This document shows positions 32,900 through 42,558 of a DNA stretch of 56,829 nucleotides, in pieces; position 1 is the stretch's first letter, and the number at the start of each line of letters is the position of its first letter. The notes under the pieces are model-generated. The model saw only the letters and a list, made by a program, of their open reading frames with translations. It was not told the DNA's origin and did not search any database. A program made the position numbers and the translations under genes. Source of the stretch: Spirochaetales bacterium. Lineage in GTDB: Bacteria > Spirochaetota > Spirochaetia > SZUA-6 > JAFGRV01. The stretch spans positions 1-56,829 of the forward strand of contig JAFGKU010000110.1 of assembly GCA_016928415.1 (NCBI GenBank). The letters are read 5' to 3'.

Positions 32900-35641
32900 A
32901 TGAAATTATCAGAGCGTTTTTTCGAAGGATTGTCTCATTTTATTTTTAAATTTCACAAAATAATACCTGTTTTTGCATTAATTTTATTGATTTTAAGTTT
33001 TTGGGCGGCTGATAATCTTGAAATTAAGACCCAGATAAAAGACCTGCTGCCTGCGGATAATCCGAAAGTACAGAATTATGAAACAATTATTGAACATTTT
33101 TCAGGGGGGACTTCCGTAATTATTACGGTGGAAGGCCGGAACAAAGGGCAAATGATCGAAGCGGCTGAAGCGTTTGTCGCTGAAGTTAGAAATAATCCTG
33201 ATTTGATGAAAAACATCAGGGCGATCAACCTGAAAATGGATAAGGAATTCATGGAAAAGTGGGGATTCCTTCTTCAAAAGCCAAAGGATCTGGAGAAAAC
33301 GGGAAAAATTCTTTCCCTACTTAACCTTCTCCCCTTTATCCGGTCCCTCAATGATATGTTTGAAGAAACATATACGGGTAGTGATGCGGAAGAGGAGCTT
33401 GAGACACGGAAGCAGGAAAACGAGGCTGTAGCCATGCTCTCTCAGATGGAATCTTTTTTCACTTTGCTGAGGGGCTGTATAGAAAAAACCGGCCAGGATG
33501 ATTTTGAAGGGACGGGCAAAGCCATGGCTGAGACGTTTCTCTACGGAGAACCCTACGGTTTTAGCTGGGACGACAGCATGCTCATGTTTACCATTTCACC
33601 CGCATTCGATGCCGTCGACATGGATAAGATCATGGAGTTTATGCCCGGGATTAAACGGATACATGAAAAAATTCAGGCAAGTTTTCCGGATCTTGTCATC
33701 GGTTATACGGGTGATGTTCCCATCCAGGCGGATGAACAGGATGCAATGTCATTTGATATGGTTATTCCAAGTCTCCTTGCGGTTGTATTAATTCTTGTTT
33801 TATTTCTTTTTTCATTTTATCCGATTCGTACGATAGTCTTTTCAATCGTTACCCTGATCTGCGGGATAATTTTTACGTATGGATTTGTGGGTATCACGAT
33901 CAGGGAAATAAATATGCTCACAAGTATTATGGCGGTCCTTCTCATTGGCATGGGCATCGATTACGGAATCCAGATAATCACCAATTACAATGGATTCCGT
34001 CAGGAAGGCATGGACAGGGAAGAAGCATTGAAAAATACTTTTGTAAAAGCGGGGATGGGGACGCTTTTGGCCGCTTTCACAACCGCGGTGGGATTTTTCG
34101 TCATGGCGGCAACCGGTTCCAGGGCGTTTGCACAATTCGGGATCGTTATGGGTTTCGGTATCATTATTTGTTATATTTCAATGGTTTTCATCCTTTCTTC
34201 CTTGTTGATCCTTTTTGGGAAAAAAAACGTCACTAAACGATTCATTCCCCAGATCAGGTATAATTCACTCGGCAGGTTTTCAAATTTTTTCAGCCGGCAT
34301 AAACCGGCTGTCTTCATTGGTGCCGTGCTTGTTACTGCCGGCCTTTTGGGGGCCGCCTTTCTGAATTCAATGGAATACGATGTTATGAAGCTCGAACCGC
34401 AGGAAATGCCGTCGATCATCGGATACCATAAAATAATAGAAAAATACGGTTTGACGATTATTTCAGCGAATGTTGTGACAGACAGCGTGGAAGAAGCGCG
34501 GGGCCTTACGGCACAGCTTGAAAAAGACAGGGCCGTTATTGAAGTTAATTCGATATCGTCTTTGATACCGCCGGCGGACGAACAGGACCGGAGCCTTGGG
34601 ATATTGAGCCGGATCAGGACTATGTCCCGGCGCTATGAAGCCTATGACTATTCGACGGACGATGTCCGGGAGCTTGCAGACGAAATACAGCGTCTCGAAT
34701 GGAATATCATCGAGATAGGTGACCTTTCAGTGGCCGGTTTGGGTGAAAAAAATAAGATTGTTTTGAAAAGAAATGCGATGATCCATGAAGTTTTGGGTGC
34801 GGAAACGGGAAAACCCGGCAGGGAGGTATTCCGGAAACTCATAACATTGCTTAATGGTGATCCCGCCGCATATAAAAATGCCATAACGGAACTGGATAAT
34901 TCGTTTGCGAGGGAAATGGATGCCATTGTGTCTAAAATGGCAAAGGTAAACAGACGAATCACGGTTAATGATTTGCCGGAGTCCATCGCCGACAATTTTT
35001 TTGACAGGGAACGTAAACACAATCTCGTTTCCGCTTACTTTAAAAGCAGTGTTATGGAGAAGGAAGATGAAATGAGGAATTTCAATGAACGTCTTGAAAA
35101 GATATCACCAAAAATTTCGGGCAGTGTTCAGATTCTTCTTACCTGGCAGGATGAGGTGACATCGGCTTCCTGGAAAGCGGCCTTGTATATTTTTCTGGTT
35201 GTATCCCTGTCCATATTCATATCATTCAGGAAAATTACCTATTCCCTGTTTGCACTCATTCCTTTGGTTTTGGGAATGGTCTGGATGCTTGGATTGTACC
35301 CCCTGTTCGGCCTTAAATTGAATATGATAAATGTGGCGCTCATCCCGCTCATCATTGGAATGGGCATAGATTTCGGCATTCACATAGTTCACAGGTTTAT
35401 GACCGAAGGTGACCTTGGGAGGACGTATCGTTTTACCGGGAAAGCGGTCCTTCTTTGTGCCCTCACGACAATGTTCGGATTCGGCTCCCTGGCTTTCATG
35501 GGGAAATTCGGTTCGCTGGTATCTATGGGAATGATCCTGTTTTTAGGAATTTTCATGTGTCTCCTGGTTACCTTTACGGTTCTGCCCGCATTGCTTGGTT
35601 TAATTAAATCGAGGCGAAATAAGGTAACCCGCCTTGATTAA
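32900..35641 (+). CDS. RND-superfamily exporter (MMPL/HAE3-like)
   Basis: 913 residues with the repeated RND layout: one helix near 18-36, a large periplasmic loop (about 37-275), a five-helix bundle (about 280-450), a second helix and loop (about 470-765), and a last helix bundle (about 770-905). The two conserved GMGIDYGIQII (near 350) and GMGIDFGIHIV (near 820) motifs place the charged residues of proton coupling. At this length, and with a LolA-like carrier beside it, it fits the lipid- or hopanoid-type MMPL group better than drug pumps. AGGAGG is 7 nt before the ATG. First gene of a three-gene operon. Confidence 0.92.
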   Translation: MKLSERFFEGLSHFIFKFHKIIPVFALILLILSFWAADNLEIKTQIKDLLPADNPKVQNYETIIEHFSGGTSVIITVEGRNKGQMIEAAEAFVAEVRNNPDLMKNIRAINLKMDKEFMEKWGFLLQKPKDLEKTGKILSLLNLLPFIRSLNDMFEETYTGSDAEEELETRKQENEAVAMLSQMESFFTLLRGCIEKTGQDDFEGTGKAMAETFLYGEPYGFSWDDSMLMFTISPAFDAVDMDKIMEFMPGIKRIHEKIQASFPDLVIGYTGDVPIQADEQDAMSFDMVIPSLLAVVLILVLFLFSFYPIRTIVFSIVTLICGIIFTYGFVGITIREINMLTSIMAVLLIGMGIDYGIQIITNYNGFRQEGMDREEALKNTFVKAGMGTLLAAFTTAVGFFVMAATGSRAFAQFGIVMGFGIIICYISMVFILSSLLILFGKKNVTKRFIPQIRYNSLGRFSNFFSRHKPAVFIGAVLVTAGLLGAAFLNSMEYDVMKLEPQEMPSIIGYHKIIEKYGLTIISANVVTDSVEEARGLTAQLEKDRAVIEVNSISSLIPPADEQDRSLGILSRIRTMSRRYEAYDYSTDDVRELADEIQRLEWNIIEIGDLSVAGLGEKNKIVLKRNAMIHEVLGAETGKPGREVFRKLITLLNGDPAAYKNAITELDNSFAREMDAIVSKMAKVNRRITVNDLPESIADNFFDRERKHNLVSAYFKSSVMEKEDEMRNFNERLEKISPKISGSVQILLTWQDEVTSASWKAALYIFLVVSLSIFISFRKITYSLFALIPLVLGMVWMLGLYPLFGLKLNMINVALIPLIIGMGIDFGIHIVHRFMTEGDLGRTYRFTGKAVLLCALTTMFGFGSLAFMGKFGSLVSMGMILFLGIFMCLLVTFTVLPALLGLIKSRRNKVTRLD

Positions 35642-35663
35642 ATGTTCTTATTAGGAGGAAACA

Positions 35664-36461
35664 ATGAGGAATTTTAAATTTTCATTAATGATTCAATCAG
35701 GCCGAAGACGGCTGCATATATTTTGCCTTTGTGGCGGTTTGATTTTTTTAATGTTTTTTTCCGTGAACTTCCCGCTTTCAGCCGAGGATGCGCTGGCCAT
35801 CATTCAGAAAATGGAGGAGCAGCATGACACCGGTTCAAGCCGTGCTGAATTGCGGATGCTCGTGTATCCTGACAGGGATGACACTGAAAATCACCGTGAA
35901 ATGAAATTGAATACCTATACTTCAGAGGACGGCGGTTCCCGCCTCGAATTCGAATTGCCGAGGTCCATTAAGGGTTTGTGCATTCTTTCAAAAAACAATG
36001 ATCAATGGGTGTATTTCCCCTCAACGGGAAGAGTGCACAGAATAGCCGGAAAATCCAAAAACGAATCGGTGAGGGGAGTGGGAGGTGATTTTTCTTATGA
36101 GGACCTTGGGAGCGGTGACATGAAGGAAAAATATTTATTCACAATCGTTTCATCCGAATCTGATCAATGGATCATCAAGGCCGTTCCCAAAGATCCCGAA
36201 TCCATTTATGGCCAATTACTTGTTTATGTTTCGAAAAAAAATTACCTCGCGTCCAAAATGGAATACTTTACTAAAGAAAACGGTCATGAAAAAGATCTGA
36301 ATCTGGAAGAGGTAAAGATAATAAAGGGAAAAGAGGTTCCCACGCGGATGGTCATGATAAATTATGTGAAAAACAGCATGACGGTAATCATTACGGAAAC
36401 TATGGAATTAGGTATAGAAATTAATGATAAATATTTTAACCCCAATCGGTTCTATAAATAA
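35664..36461 (+). CDS. Outer-membrane lipoprotein-sorting protein (LolA-like)
   Basis: 265 residues with a signal peptide or N-terminal anchor (IFCLCGGLIFLMFFSVNFPLSA) ending near residue 42. The mature part has the LolA/LolB-like half-barrel sequence pattern: AIIQKMEEQHDTGSS start, RLEFELPRSIKGLCIL, QWVYFPSTGRVHRI and SVRGVGGDFSYEDL. Proteins of this group occur beside RND exporters and are thought to carry lipids or lipoproteins across the periplasm; the cargo is unknown. AGGAGG is upstream of the ATG and the RND gene ends 22 nt before it. Confidence 0.87.
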   Translation: MRNFKFSLMIQSGRRRLHIFCLCGGLIFLMFFSVNFPLSAEDALAIIQKMEEQHDTGSSRAELRMLVYPDRDDTENHREMKLNTYTSEDGGSRLEFELPRSIKGLCILSKNNDQWVYFPSTGRVHRIAGKSKNESVRGVGGDFSYEDLGSGDMKEKYLFTIVSSESDQWIIKAVPKDPESIYGQLLVYVSKKNYLASKMEYFTKENGHEKDLNLEEVKIIKGKEVPTRMVMINYVKNSMTVIITETMELGIEINDKYFNPNRFYK

Positions 36462-36472
36462 GGAGAATTATC

Positions 36473-37741
36473 ATGAAGCGGATCATCCTGTTTTTGATAT
36501 TCGCGTTAGCATTAAATGCCTTGTTGAGCTCCCTGGATGCAAGTGACGATGCCGGTGCCTCCTGGAGCCTTTATGGTTACGTCGTGAACTATACAGCGAT
36601 AAATTTCTATATTACGAATAACGGTTTCGATAGCATTGATGCGGGTAACGTGCTTTATACAAGATTTAAGGGCGATTGGAATCCGTCGGATGCACTGGAA
36701 TTTCATGCGGAAATTTCCCTTGATTACAGACACGGCAACCAAAATCCCTACGGACTTTTCCAGGAGCTGGGACTGTTTGACCAGACACTTTTTCCCGCTG
36801 ATAATTTCATTGAGACGATTACGGTCGATCATGTCTGGGGACTTGCCAATTTAGGTCCTTTTGATTTGAGATTCGGTAAAATGCCTTTGGCCTGGGGAAC
36901 GGGGTATTTGTTCAACCCGACAAGCCGGGTAGTATTCAGCGGTTTTATGGATAATGTTTCCGAAGAAACACCGGGAATTATAGCTCTGGAGCCGGCTTTT
37001 TATATCGCTGATTTTATGACCATTACAGGCTATGCTTGTTTTCAGGAAAGAACGCGCAAAGTAACGGCATTTGCAGATGATGGTAATTTAGGGAATATCC
37101 CCTATGGTATTAAATTAAAAGGCGTCATGGGGGCCTACGACCTGTCACTGTGCTGGATCAAGGAAGTGGTTTACCGGAACGATGTGTTCAACAGATCTTA
37201 TTACCTTGGTTTTGATTTTGCGGGAGGTTTGTGGGATCTGGACATTTACGGTGAGGGCGTATTGAATTTCCCAATGGACGAAAGCCAGTCCATGTTCCGG
37301 TTTGAAGGGCATGAGTTTAAGGATATTCTTGAAGCTTGTGCCGGGCTGTCCTGTATGATCCCGGGAATTGAATTGGAGTCGAGGCTCGAATATTACCATC
37401 AGGGTTTGGGTGTAAACGACAAGTCGCATTACGATGTGACTAAAATTCTTTCAGGAGAATTGATGTTACAGGGCGAGGACTACCTCTTTATCCATCTATC
37501 AAAAACGTTTATTGATTATTTGCAGTGTTCGTTATCCGGATTCGTAAATATTAATGACCTGAGTTTCGTTATCCTTCCCCAGATAACCTATGATGTGTTT
37601 GATGATTTTCAAATTTCCCTGGGGGGTATGATTTTCTTTGGCGGAGAAGGTACCGAGTTCAATGGCGTGTATCCGTTCGGCCTTCAAACCATTGATGTCA
37701 TGCAGCCATCATGTTATACGAAATTCAAACTGAGCTTTTAA
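36473..37741 (+). CDS. Outer-membrane beta-barrel protein of the RND/LolA-like operon
   Basis: 422 residues with a signal peptide (IILFLIFALALNALLSSLDA). The remainder is a run of alternating amphipathic strands rich in Tyr, Phe, Trp and Gly, ending in the aromatic-terminated strand TKFKLSF, as expected for an outer-membrane barrel. LRFGKMPLAWGTGYLFNP resembles the DUF1302-type barrels found with RND exporters. It may be the outer-membrane component that receives or exports the cargo of the system. AAGGAG precedes the ATG and the LolA-like gene ends 11 nt upstream. A terminator follows. Confidence 0.8.
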   Translation: MKRIILFLIFALALNALLSSLDASDDAGASWSLYGYVVNYTAINFYITNNGFDSIDAGNVLYTRFKGDWNPSDALEFHAEISLDYRHGNQNPYGLFQELGLFDQTLFPADNFIETITVDHVWGLANLGPFDLRFGKMPLAWGTGYLFNPTSRVVFSGFMDNVSEETPGIIALEPAFYIADFMTITGYACFQERTRKVTAFADDGNLGNIPYGIKLKGVMGAYDLSLCWIKEVVYRNDVFNRSYYLGFDFAGGLWDLDIYGEGVLNFPMDESQSMFRFEGHEFKDILEACAGLSCMIPGIELESRLEYYHQGLGVNDKSHYDVTKILSGELMLQGEDYLFIHLSKTFIDYLQCSLSGFVNINDLSFVILPQITYDVFDDFQISLGGMIFFGGEGTEFNGVYPFGLQTIDVMQPSCYTKFKLSF

Positions 37742-37790
37742 ATGTTGTAGTGTATCCCGTAGAATTGTATTTTGTAAATTAACTTTGACG

Positions 37791-37828
37791 AAAGGGGCGC
37801 TTGTCATAAATAGTGCCCCTTTGATTTT
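37791..37828. terminator. Bidirectional terminator
   Basis: AAAGGGGCGC (37791-37800) pairs with GTGCCCCTTT (37813-37822), with one G-U pair, followed by a T-run on the plus strand; on the minus strand As from the other arm also give U-residues. It separates the RND operon from the convergent HEAT-protein gene. Confidence 0.75.
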
Positions 37829-37834
37829 TCCTGT

Positions 37835-39016
37835 CTACCACTTAAGGTTTTGCAGGGCATCGTTCGCCGCTTTTCTTACCGTTTCGCTGTAATTGAGGTA
37901 TTTTGTATAAAGAAGGGAACCGTGGGCGACGATATCTCCCAGTTTCCTCAGGCTGCTGATGGTTGCCATCACGATCTGTTCATCATAGGTCCTGCCGTTT
38001 TCCGTATACGTATTGATCAGGTCGAGAAAGAGAGTGAGTCTTTTGGCCGCTTCGTGGCTTTTCATGTTCCCCAGCGCGGCGATTGTCTCAATGACGTACC
38101 GTTTGTCGGCCAGGCTTCGTTCGTACTCAACCAGAACCTGGTTGAAATGCTCTATGAGAATTCCCGCAGCGTTTGTCCAGCCCCTTTCACCCAATGCCCG
38201 AACGGCGATACCCCGCACTTCAATGTTGAACAGTTTTTCCTCCTTGCTGCTTCCCGCGGAATGGAGAAGGGTGTTCAATGTTACTTCCGCGATCATTGCC
38301 TTGTCCGCGTCATTGAAATCGGGCGAATTCAGGATTTTTTCGAGGGCCGTTTTCTTGTCACGGGGAGGACCGTTCCTGATGATTTCAATATACAACTCCT
38401 TGACGTCCCCCTGGATCGATTTAAGGGCTTTTTCACATTCATTTACCGTTGCCTCATTCAAGGCTAAATTCATTGTCTCGAAAATGATGCGGAAGGAGCC
38501 CGGATTCCCGAAACTTCCCAATGTCTGGATGCATTGGATTATTACCTGGTAATCCACCGGCTTGCCCATCCTGTATACTTCGTTTTGTGAATCAAGCCAT
38601 TTGTTTATCTTTTCGATAATTGCCTCGTCGTCCGCGGCTATGTCCCTTAACGTTGCCATGGCGAGAGACCGGGTGTAGGAGTCAGTATCAATGACAAACA
38701 CCTCCCACACGTTATGTCTTGCCGGTTTATATTTTGCTGCTTGTATCCGGCCGATCGCGTATTGCCCTATACCCCTTATGACCAGTTCCGTATTGAGCCT
38801 GTCGGCATTGTATATCACGTACTCCAATGCCCTGTCATATAACGGTTCTATATCCGGTATTTTTGATTCGGCGGCATCCTGCAGGATCTGTAATTTCACA
38901 TCGGGGGAAGCTTTTTCAAAATTGGCTATAAACGTGTCGACTATGCCGGGAGGTTCTTGTGAAAATGCGGCTGAATTGAGTATTATGGCAAGGATCAAGG
39001 TCAATATTTTTTTCAT
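37835..39016 (-). CDS. Secreted HEAT-repeat protein
   Basis: About 393 residues with a signal peptide (ILTLILAIILNSAAFSQ). The mature protein consists of repeated helical pairs with HEAT-type patterns such as RSLAMATLRDIAADDEAI, IQCIQTLGSFGNPGSFRII, RGIAVRALGERGWTNAAGIL and IETIAALGNMKSHEAAKRL. Such solenoids bind proteins; its partner is unknown. ATG 39016 is chosen since GGGGTGAT lies just upstream and gives a proper signal peptide. The promoter at 39034-39062 diverges from pyruvate kinase. Confidence 0.82.
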   Translation of the reverse strand: MKKILTLILAIILNSAAFSQEPPGIVDTFIANFEKASPDVKLQILQDAAESKIPDIEPLYDRALEYVIYNADRLNTELVIRGIGQYAIGRIQAAKYKPARHNVWEVFVIDTDSYTRSLAMATLRDIAADDEAIIEKINKWLDSQNEVYRMGKPVDYQVIIQCIQTLGSFGNPGSFRIIFETMNLALNEATVNECEKALKSIQGDVKELYIEIIRNGPPRDKKTALEKILNSPDFNDADKAMIAEVTLNTLLHSAGSSKEEKLFNIEVRGIAVRALGERGWTNAAGILIEHFNQVLVEYERSLADKRYVIETIAALGNMKSHEAAKRLTLFLDLINTYTENGRTYDEQIVMATISSLRKLGDIVAHGSLLYTKYLNYSETVRKAANDALQNLKW

Positions 39017-39033
39017 GATATCACCCCACACCC

Positions 39034-39062
39034 ATATTAAGGAAAATAACAGCCTTTTTCAA
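39034..39062 (-). promoter_or_regulatory. Promoter of the HEAT-protein gene
   Basis: TTGAAA (39062-39057), 17 bp, TAATAT (39039-39034). The expected leader is about 10 nt and carries a Shine-Dalgarno site, in contrast to the leaderless genes. Confidence 0.55.
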
Positions 39063-39106
39063 CCAACCGATTGATTTTTATGGGAATTCGTTTCATGATA
39101 GGTGAT

Positions 39107-40558
39107 ATGAACAAGGTAAAAATTATATGTACCATAGGCCCGGCAAGTTCGTCGGAAGACAGCCTGATAAAAATGGTGGAAGCGGGGATGAATGTCGCCC
39201 GTTTGAATTTTTCGCATGGAACGCATGAGGACCATTTCGAGGTGATCAAACGAATCAACAGGGTGAGGGAGAAAACGGGTAAAAATATAGGAATCCTCCA
39301 GGACCTCTGCGGGCCGAAAATCAGGGTCAAGGACCTTCCGGACGGGAATATCACCCTTGAAGATACATCCATGATCCGTCTGCTGCCCGAAGGGGAGTAC
39401 CGCTTTACCGATGGTACGCATTTGATTCCGGTAAGTTATGCAGGGATTACAAAGGATATAAGTGAGGGCAGCCGGGTTCTCCTTGATGACGGGCTCCTGG
39501 AACTTTTTGTGGAGAAGTGCGGGGAGAATGCCCTTTTATGCCGGGTTGTCCGCGGCGGCATTTTAAAAAGCCACAAGGGAGTTAATTTTCCCGGGCAGAT
39601 TATCTCCCAGCCAATTCCGACGGAGAAGGATATCATTGACCTAAAGTTCGGCGTGGAGAACAAGGTGGATTTCATCGCCCTTTCCTTTGTCCAGACAGGG
39701 GATAACGTGATAGCGCTGAAAAATGAACTGGAAAAACTGGGAGGGACGGCCCCGGTCGTGTCAAAGCTGGAAAGGGACGCCGCTTTAAAAAACCTCGATG
39801 CCATCCTGGATTTATCCGACGGTATCATGATCGCGCGCGGTGATCTGGGCATCGAAACGGATTTGTCCATGGTCCCCATTTACCAGAAAGTCATCATAAG
39901 AAAATGCAAGCTGAAAGGCATACCGGTGATTACGGCGACCCAGATGCTTGAAAGCATGATTGCCAATCCCATTCCGACCCGTGCCGAGGCCACCGATGTC
40001 GCCAGCGCCATTTATGACGGGACGGATGCCATCATGCTGTCCGCGGAAACCGCGATCGGGAAGTATCCCTTTGAAGCAACGCGTATCATGAGGAAAATAG
40101 CGAATAACGTGGAAGACCACCTCTGGCTGGACCGCGGCTGGGTGAGGGACAGCTCGGAGGATGAAAACCTGGAGCCGGAGCAGGCCATTGCACTGTCCAT
40201 TTTCGAGGCTTCCAAAAAACTGGATTTGAAATTCATCGTGGCTAACACGCTCTCCGGCCGTACCGCCAAACGAATAGCAATGTACAGGCCGAAAACCCCG
40301 CTTGTTGCAATTACGCCGATTCAGGAGACCTATTACCAGTTGTCGCTTGTCTGGGGAATTGACGCCATCTATTACCCGGAGCTGGGCAACGAAATGAAAG
40401 GGATCATCAAGCGGACGGAAAAAATCCTGCTGGATCAGAAACGGGTGAAGAATAACGATATTATAGCCATCTCGATGGGCATTCCCAAATCAAGGCCGGG
40501 AGGCACCAACATGTTCAAGCTGCACGTCGTGGGGGAGGAGCCTATAACGTATCCGTGA
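39107..40558 (+). CDS. pyk: Pyruvate kinase
   Basis: 483 residues. It converts phosphoenolpyruvate and ADP to pyruvate and ATP. Family motifs: IICTIGPASSSEDSL, NVARLNFSHGTHEDH, LQDLCGPKIR (substrate Arg/Lys), LSFVQTGDNV, VVSKLERDAAL (catalytic Lys), GIMIARGDLGIE and ATQMLESMIANPIPTRAEATDVASAI (key parts TQMLESM and PTRAEATDVA). The C-terminal regulatory domain is present (ALSIFEASKKL onward). AGGTGAT is next to ATG 39107; longer in-frame starts at 39071 and 39083 lack such a site. It ends 3 bp from the convergent PilZ gene. Confidence 0.95.
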   Translation: MNKVKIICTIGPASSSEDSLIKMVEAGMNVARLNFSHGTHEDHFEVIKRINRVREKTGKNIGILQDLCGPKIRVKDLPDGNITLEDTSMIRLLPEGEYRFTDGTHLIPVSYAGITKDISEGSRVLLDDGLLELFVEKCGENALLCRVVRGGILKSHKGVNFPGQIISQPIPTEKDIIDLKFGVENKVDFIALSFVQTGDNVIALKNELEKLGGTAPVVSKLERDAALKNLDAILDLSDGIMIARGDLGIETDLSMVPIYQKVIIRKCKLKGIPVITATQMLESMIANPIPTRAEATDVASAIYDGTDAIMLSAETAIGKYPFEATRIMRKIANNVEDHLWLDRGWVRDSSEDENLEPEQAIALSIFEASKKLDLKFIVANTLSGRTAKRIAMYRPKTPLVAITPIQETYYQLSLVWGIDAIYYPELGNEMKGIIKRTEKILLDQKRVKNNDIIAISMGIPKSRPGGTNMFKLHVVGEEPITYP

Positions 40559-40561
40559 AAA

Positions 40562-41716
40562 TCATAACCGGTCTGTGACGGGGGGTTCTTCTTCTTCCTC
40601 TTCGGGGATGGGTGTGAATTTGTCCAGTATTTCACCGTCCTGTTCGGCGAATATATTGTAGACGTAGGTAAGGATCAGGTTCCGCATGAACGGTGTCGGT
40701 GTTATGGCCTGGATATGCAGGATGCTCCTGTTTTTTGCTTCATCGTAATTCACTCCCTTTACGATACCGTTTTGCACAACCATACTGCCGGATAATTCCA
40801 CCTGCATCTTGAGGCAGAGACCCAGTTTGGCCTTTCCCCCTATCAGAATGGCCGACCCGTCTTCGGAAATATCCATGAGGAAAGCCTTGAATCCCTTGCC
40901 CTGTTCTATTACCTCGTTCGCCTCGTCAATGTTCTTCAGCGGGAAAATGCCGGCGTTTCTTTTAACGACGGCCCTTACGGACCTCCGTTTCTGTGTCCGT
41001 ATAACACTGGTTGTATGCCCAACATGGAGAATGGGGTACTGCCTGTCGTAGAAATCCTCGACTACCTTGGTGGTGAAAAAATAACCGGCGTCTCCCGTCC
41101 GCCAGAAGTAGACACCGATCTGCTGGCCCCGCCAGTTGAAACCCTGCGGCAGTTTGGGACCCTTGGGATACGAAAGGGCAAAGTATTTGCGGAGATTTTC
41201 AACAACGATGGAGAAAAAAGGACCCATGCCGGGCATTGTAATTTTAACCCTCTGCCTGTTTGAAATTTCCCGGGTTGTTTTTAATCCCATTTTATATTTC
41301 GGCAGCTGGAATTCCACCCTCTTCCTGAAATCGAACAGCTTGGCAATGAATTTATTGGCCGTCTCATCCTTTTCCATGCCCTGTGATTTGTACTTGAGGA
41401 GGACGTTCCTGATGCTTCCGTCAATCTGTTTAATGGACCAGAAAAGCGAAGTGGGGTCCTTCAATCTGCCTTCAACGGCTACCTTCCTGAGGAGGTTGAT
41501 TTCACGTAAATTGAAACCGGCTTCCTTCCCCTTTACAAAAAATTTGATCCAGGGGAACTGCCATATCTTAGTACTTCTTAGATAAAGTATGAGGAGTGCC
41601 AATAAAACAACTGGTATTAATACGTATAAAAAGTACATATAGCCAGAATATCGGTTTTTAATTGACGATGCTTGAGTCATTTTTAGACCATGGGATTCAC
41701 CTGGGCCGTATGCCAA
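40562..41716 (-). CDS. Membrane-anchored PilZ-domain protein (c-di-GMP effector)
   Basis: 384 residues. One N-terminal membrane helix (YFLYVLIPVVLLALLILYL, about 28-46), a region of about 150 residues that I do not recognise, a YcgR-like/flagellar-brake-type beta domain (about 190-245) and a C-terminal PilZ domain (about 250-365). The c-di-GMP motif appears as RTQKRRSVRA (RxxxR) with FLMDISEDGSAIL (DxSxxG), so ligand binding is likely. It resembles the spirochaetal PilZ proteins that tune motility. A start at ATG 41680 is also possible. With the two HD-GYP proteins it shows c-di-GMP signalling in the organism. The last residues are an acidic tail of Glu. Confidence 0.83.
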   Translation of the reverse strand: MAYGPGESHGLKMTQASSIKNRYSGYMYFLYVLIPVVLLALLILYLRSTKIWQFPWIKFFVKGKEAGFNLREINLLRKVAVEGRLKDPTSLFWSIKQIDGSIRNVLLKYKSQGMEKDETANKFIAKLFDFRKRVEFQLPKYKMGLKTTREISNRQRVKITMPGMGPFFSIVVENLRKYFALSYPKGPKLPQGFNWRGQQIGVYFWRTGDAGYFFTTKVVEDFYDRQYPILHVGHTTSVIRTQKRRSVRAVVKRNAGIFPLKNIDEANEVIEQGKGFKAFLMDISEDGSAILIGGKAKLGLCLKMQVELSGSMVVQNGIVKGVNYDEAKNRSILHIQAITPTPFMRNLILTYVYNIFAEQDGEILDKFTPIPEEEEEEPPVTDRL

Positions 41717-41741
41717 AAGCCGGTTTTTAAGTGTTACCTTC

Positions 41742-41770
41742 TTGAAAAAAGAGCTGAAATTGGCAAAAAT
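41742..41770 (+). promoter_or_regulatory. Candidate leaderless promoter of the J-domain gene
   Basis: TTGAAA (41742-41747), 17 bp, AAAAAT (41765-41770), then 5 nt to ATG 41776. The -10 is weak (four of six), and there is no Shine-Dalgarno. Confidence 0.35.
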
Positions 41771-41775
41771 ATAAC

Positions 41776-42558
41776 ATGGACATTAAATCCAGCCTGAAAC
41801 TGTTTTTACTCGATTCGCTCCCCAGCTACGATATATTGAAAAGGCGTTATTACGAATTGATCAAGGAATATCACCCGGACAAGCACCCTGACCGTATTGA
41901 GTGGTCCACGCAGATTGTAAAACAATTAAATGAGGCGTATGTGGTCTTGAAGCGGAATATTAAAAGCTGGATTCCCGGAACAAAAGATATAGATGAGGAC
42001 AACACGGAAAGCGGGGAGTTAACGTTCGAGCGAATTGTCACGCTTGGAGACAATGCCATCCGTGATGCGGTCCTGATGGGATGGCTGAAGCGAATCCCCA
42101 AGGACAGTCATGCCGTGAATCAGCGGTCAAAAATTGAATTCGCATTGAATACACTCATGGGTCTGCCGTCGGAAGAAGACGAGGCGAGGGAGAAAGAGCG
42201 GTCTTTTTTCACGGAATTGTTTTCGTCTTTTTTAAGGGCTACCGAGTACAGCGTGCCCAAACCTTTTTCCGTCATAAACAACAGCACCATGTTCTTCCAT
42301 TATCTATCTTCAGCCAATACCCATCTGGATGACGGTGTGCGGAATTTCTACAGGTTCCTGGAAAGCAATAACATGAATTACCTGTTCAATATTCCCGTTT
42401 CTTTTCTGGAGGATGCGATCAGGCTTTACCGGCATTTATATGCGCAGATGGAGGACCCCATCATTCGCTCGATGATTGAATGCAGGATGAACCTTTCATC
42501 CCTCTATGCGAGGAGAATTTCCGATCCCGAATTGAGTGTGACATGGCAATATATATAG
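41776..42558 (+). CDS. J-domain protein
   Basis: 260 residues. Residues about 10-65 form a J domain with helix II RRYYELIKEY, the HPD motif at 33-35 (YHPDKHPDR) and helix III IVKQLNEAYVVLKRN, so it should stimulate an Hsp70 ATPase. The remaining 195 residues have no Gly/Phe or zinc-finger region and do not match DnaJ; they are helical and unknown. No Shine-Dalgarno is present. The CPBP protease gene starts inside its last 16 nt. Confidence 0.85.
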   Translation: MDIKSSLKLFLLDSLPSYDILKRRYYELIKEYHPDKHPDRIEWSTQIVKQLNEAYVVLKRNIKSWIPGTKDIDEDNTESGELTFERIVTLGDNAIRDAVLMGWLKRIPKDSHAVNQRSKIEFALNTLMGLPSEEDEAREKERSFFTELFSSFLRATEYSVPKPFSVINNSTMFFHYLSSANTHLDDGVRNFYRFLESNNMNYLFNIPVSFLEDAIRLYRHLYAQMEDPIIRSMIECRMNLSSLYARRISDPELSVTWQYI

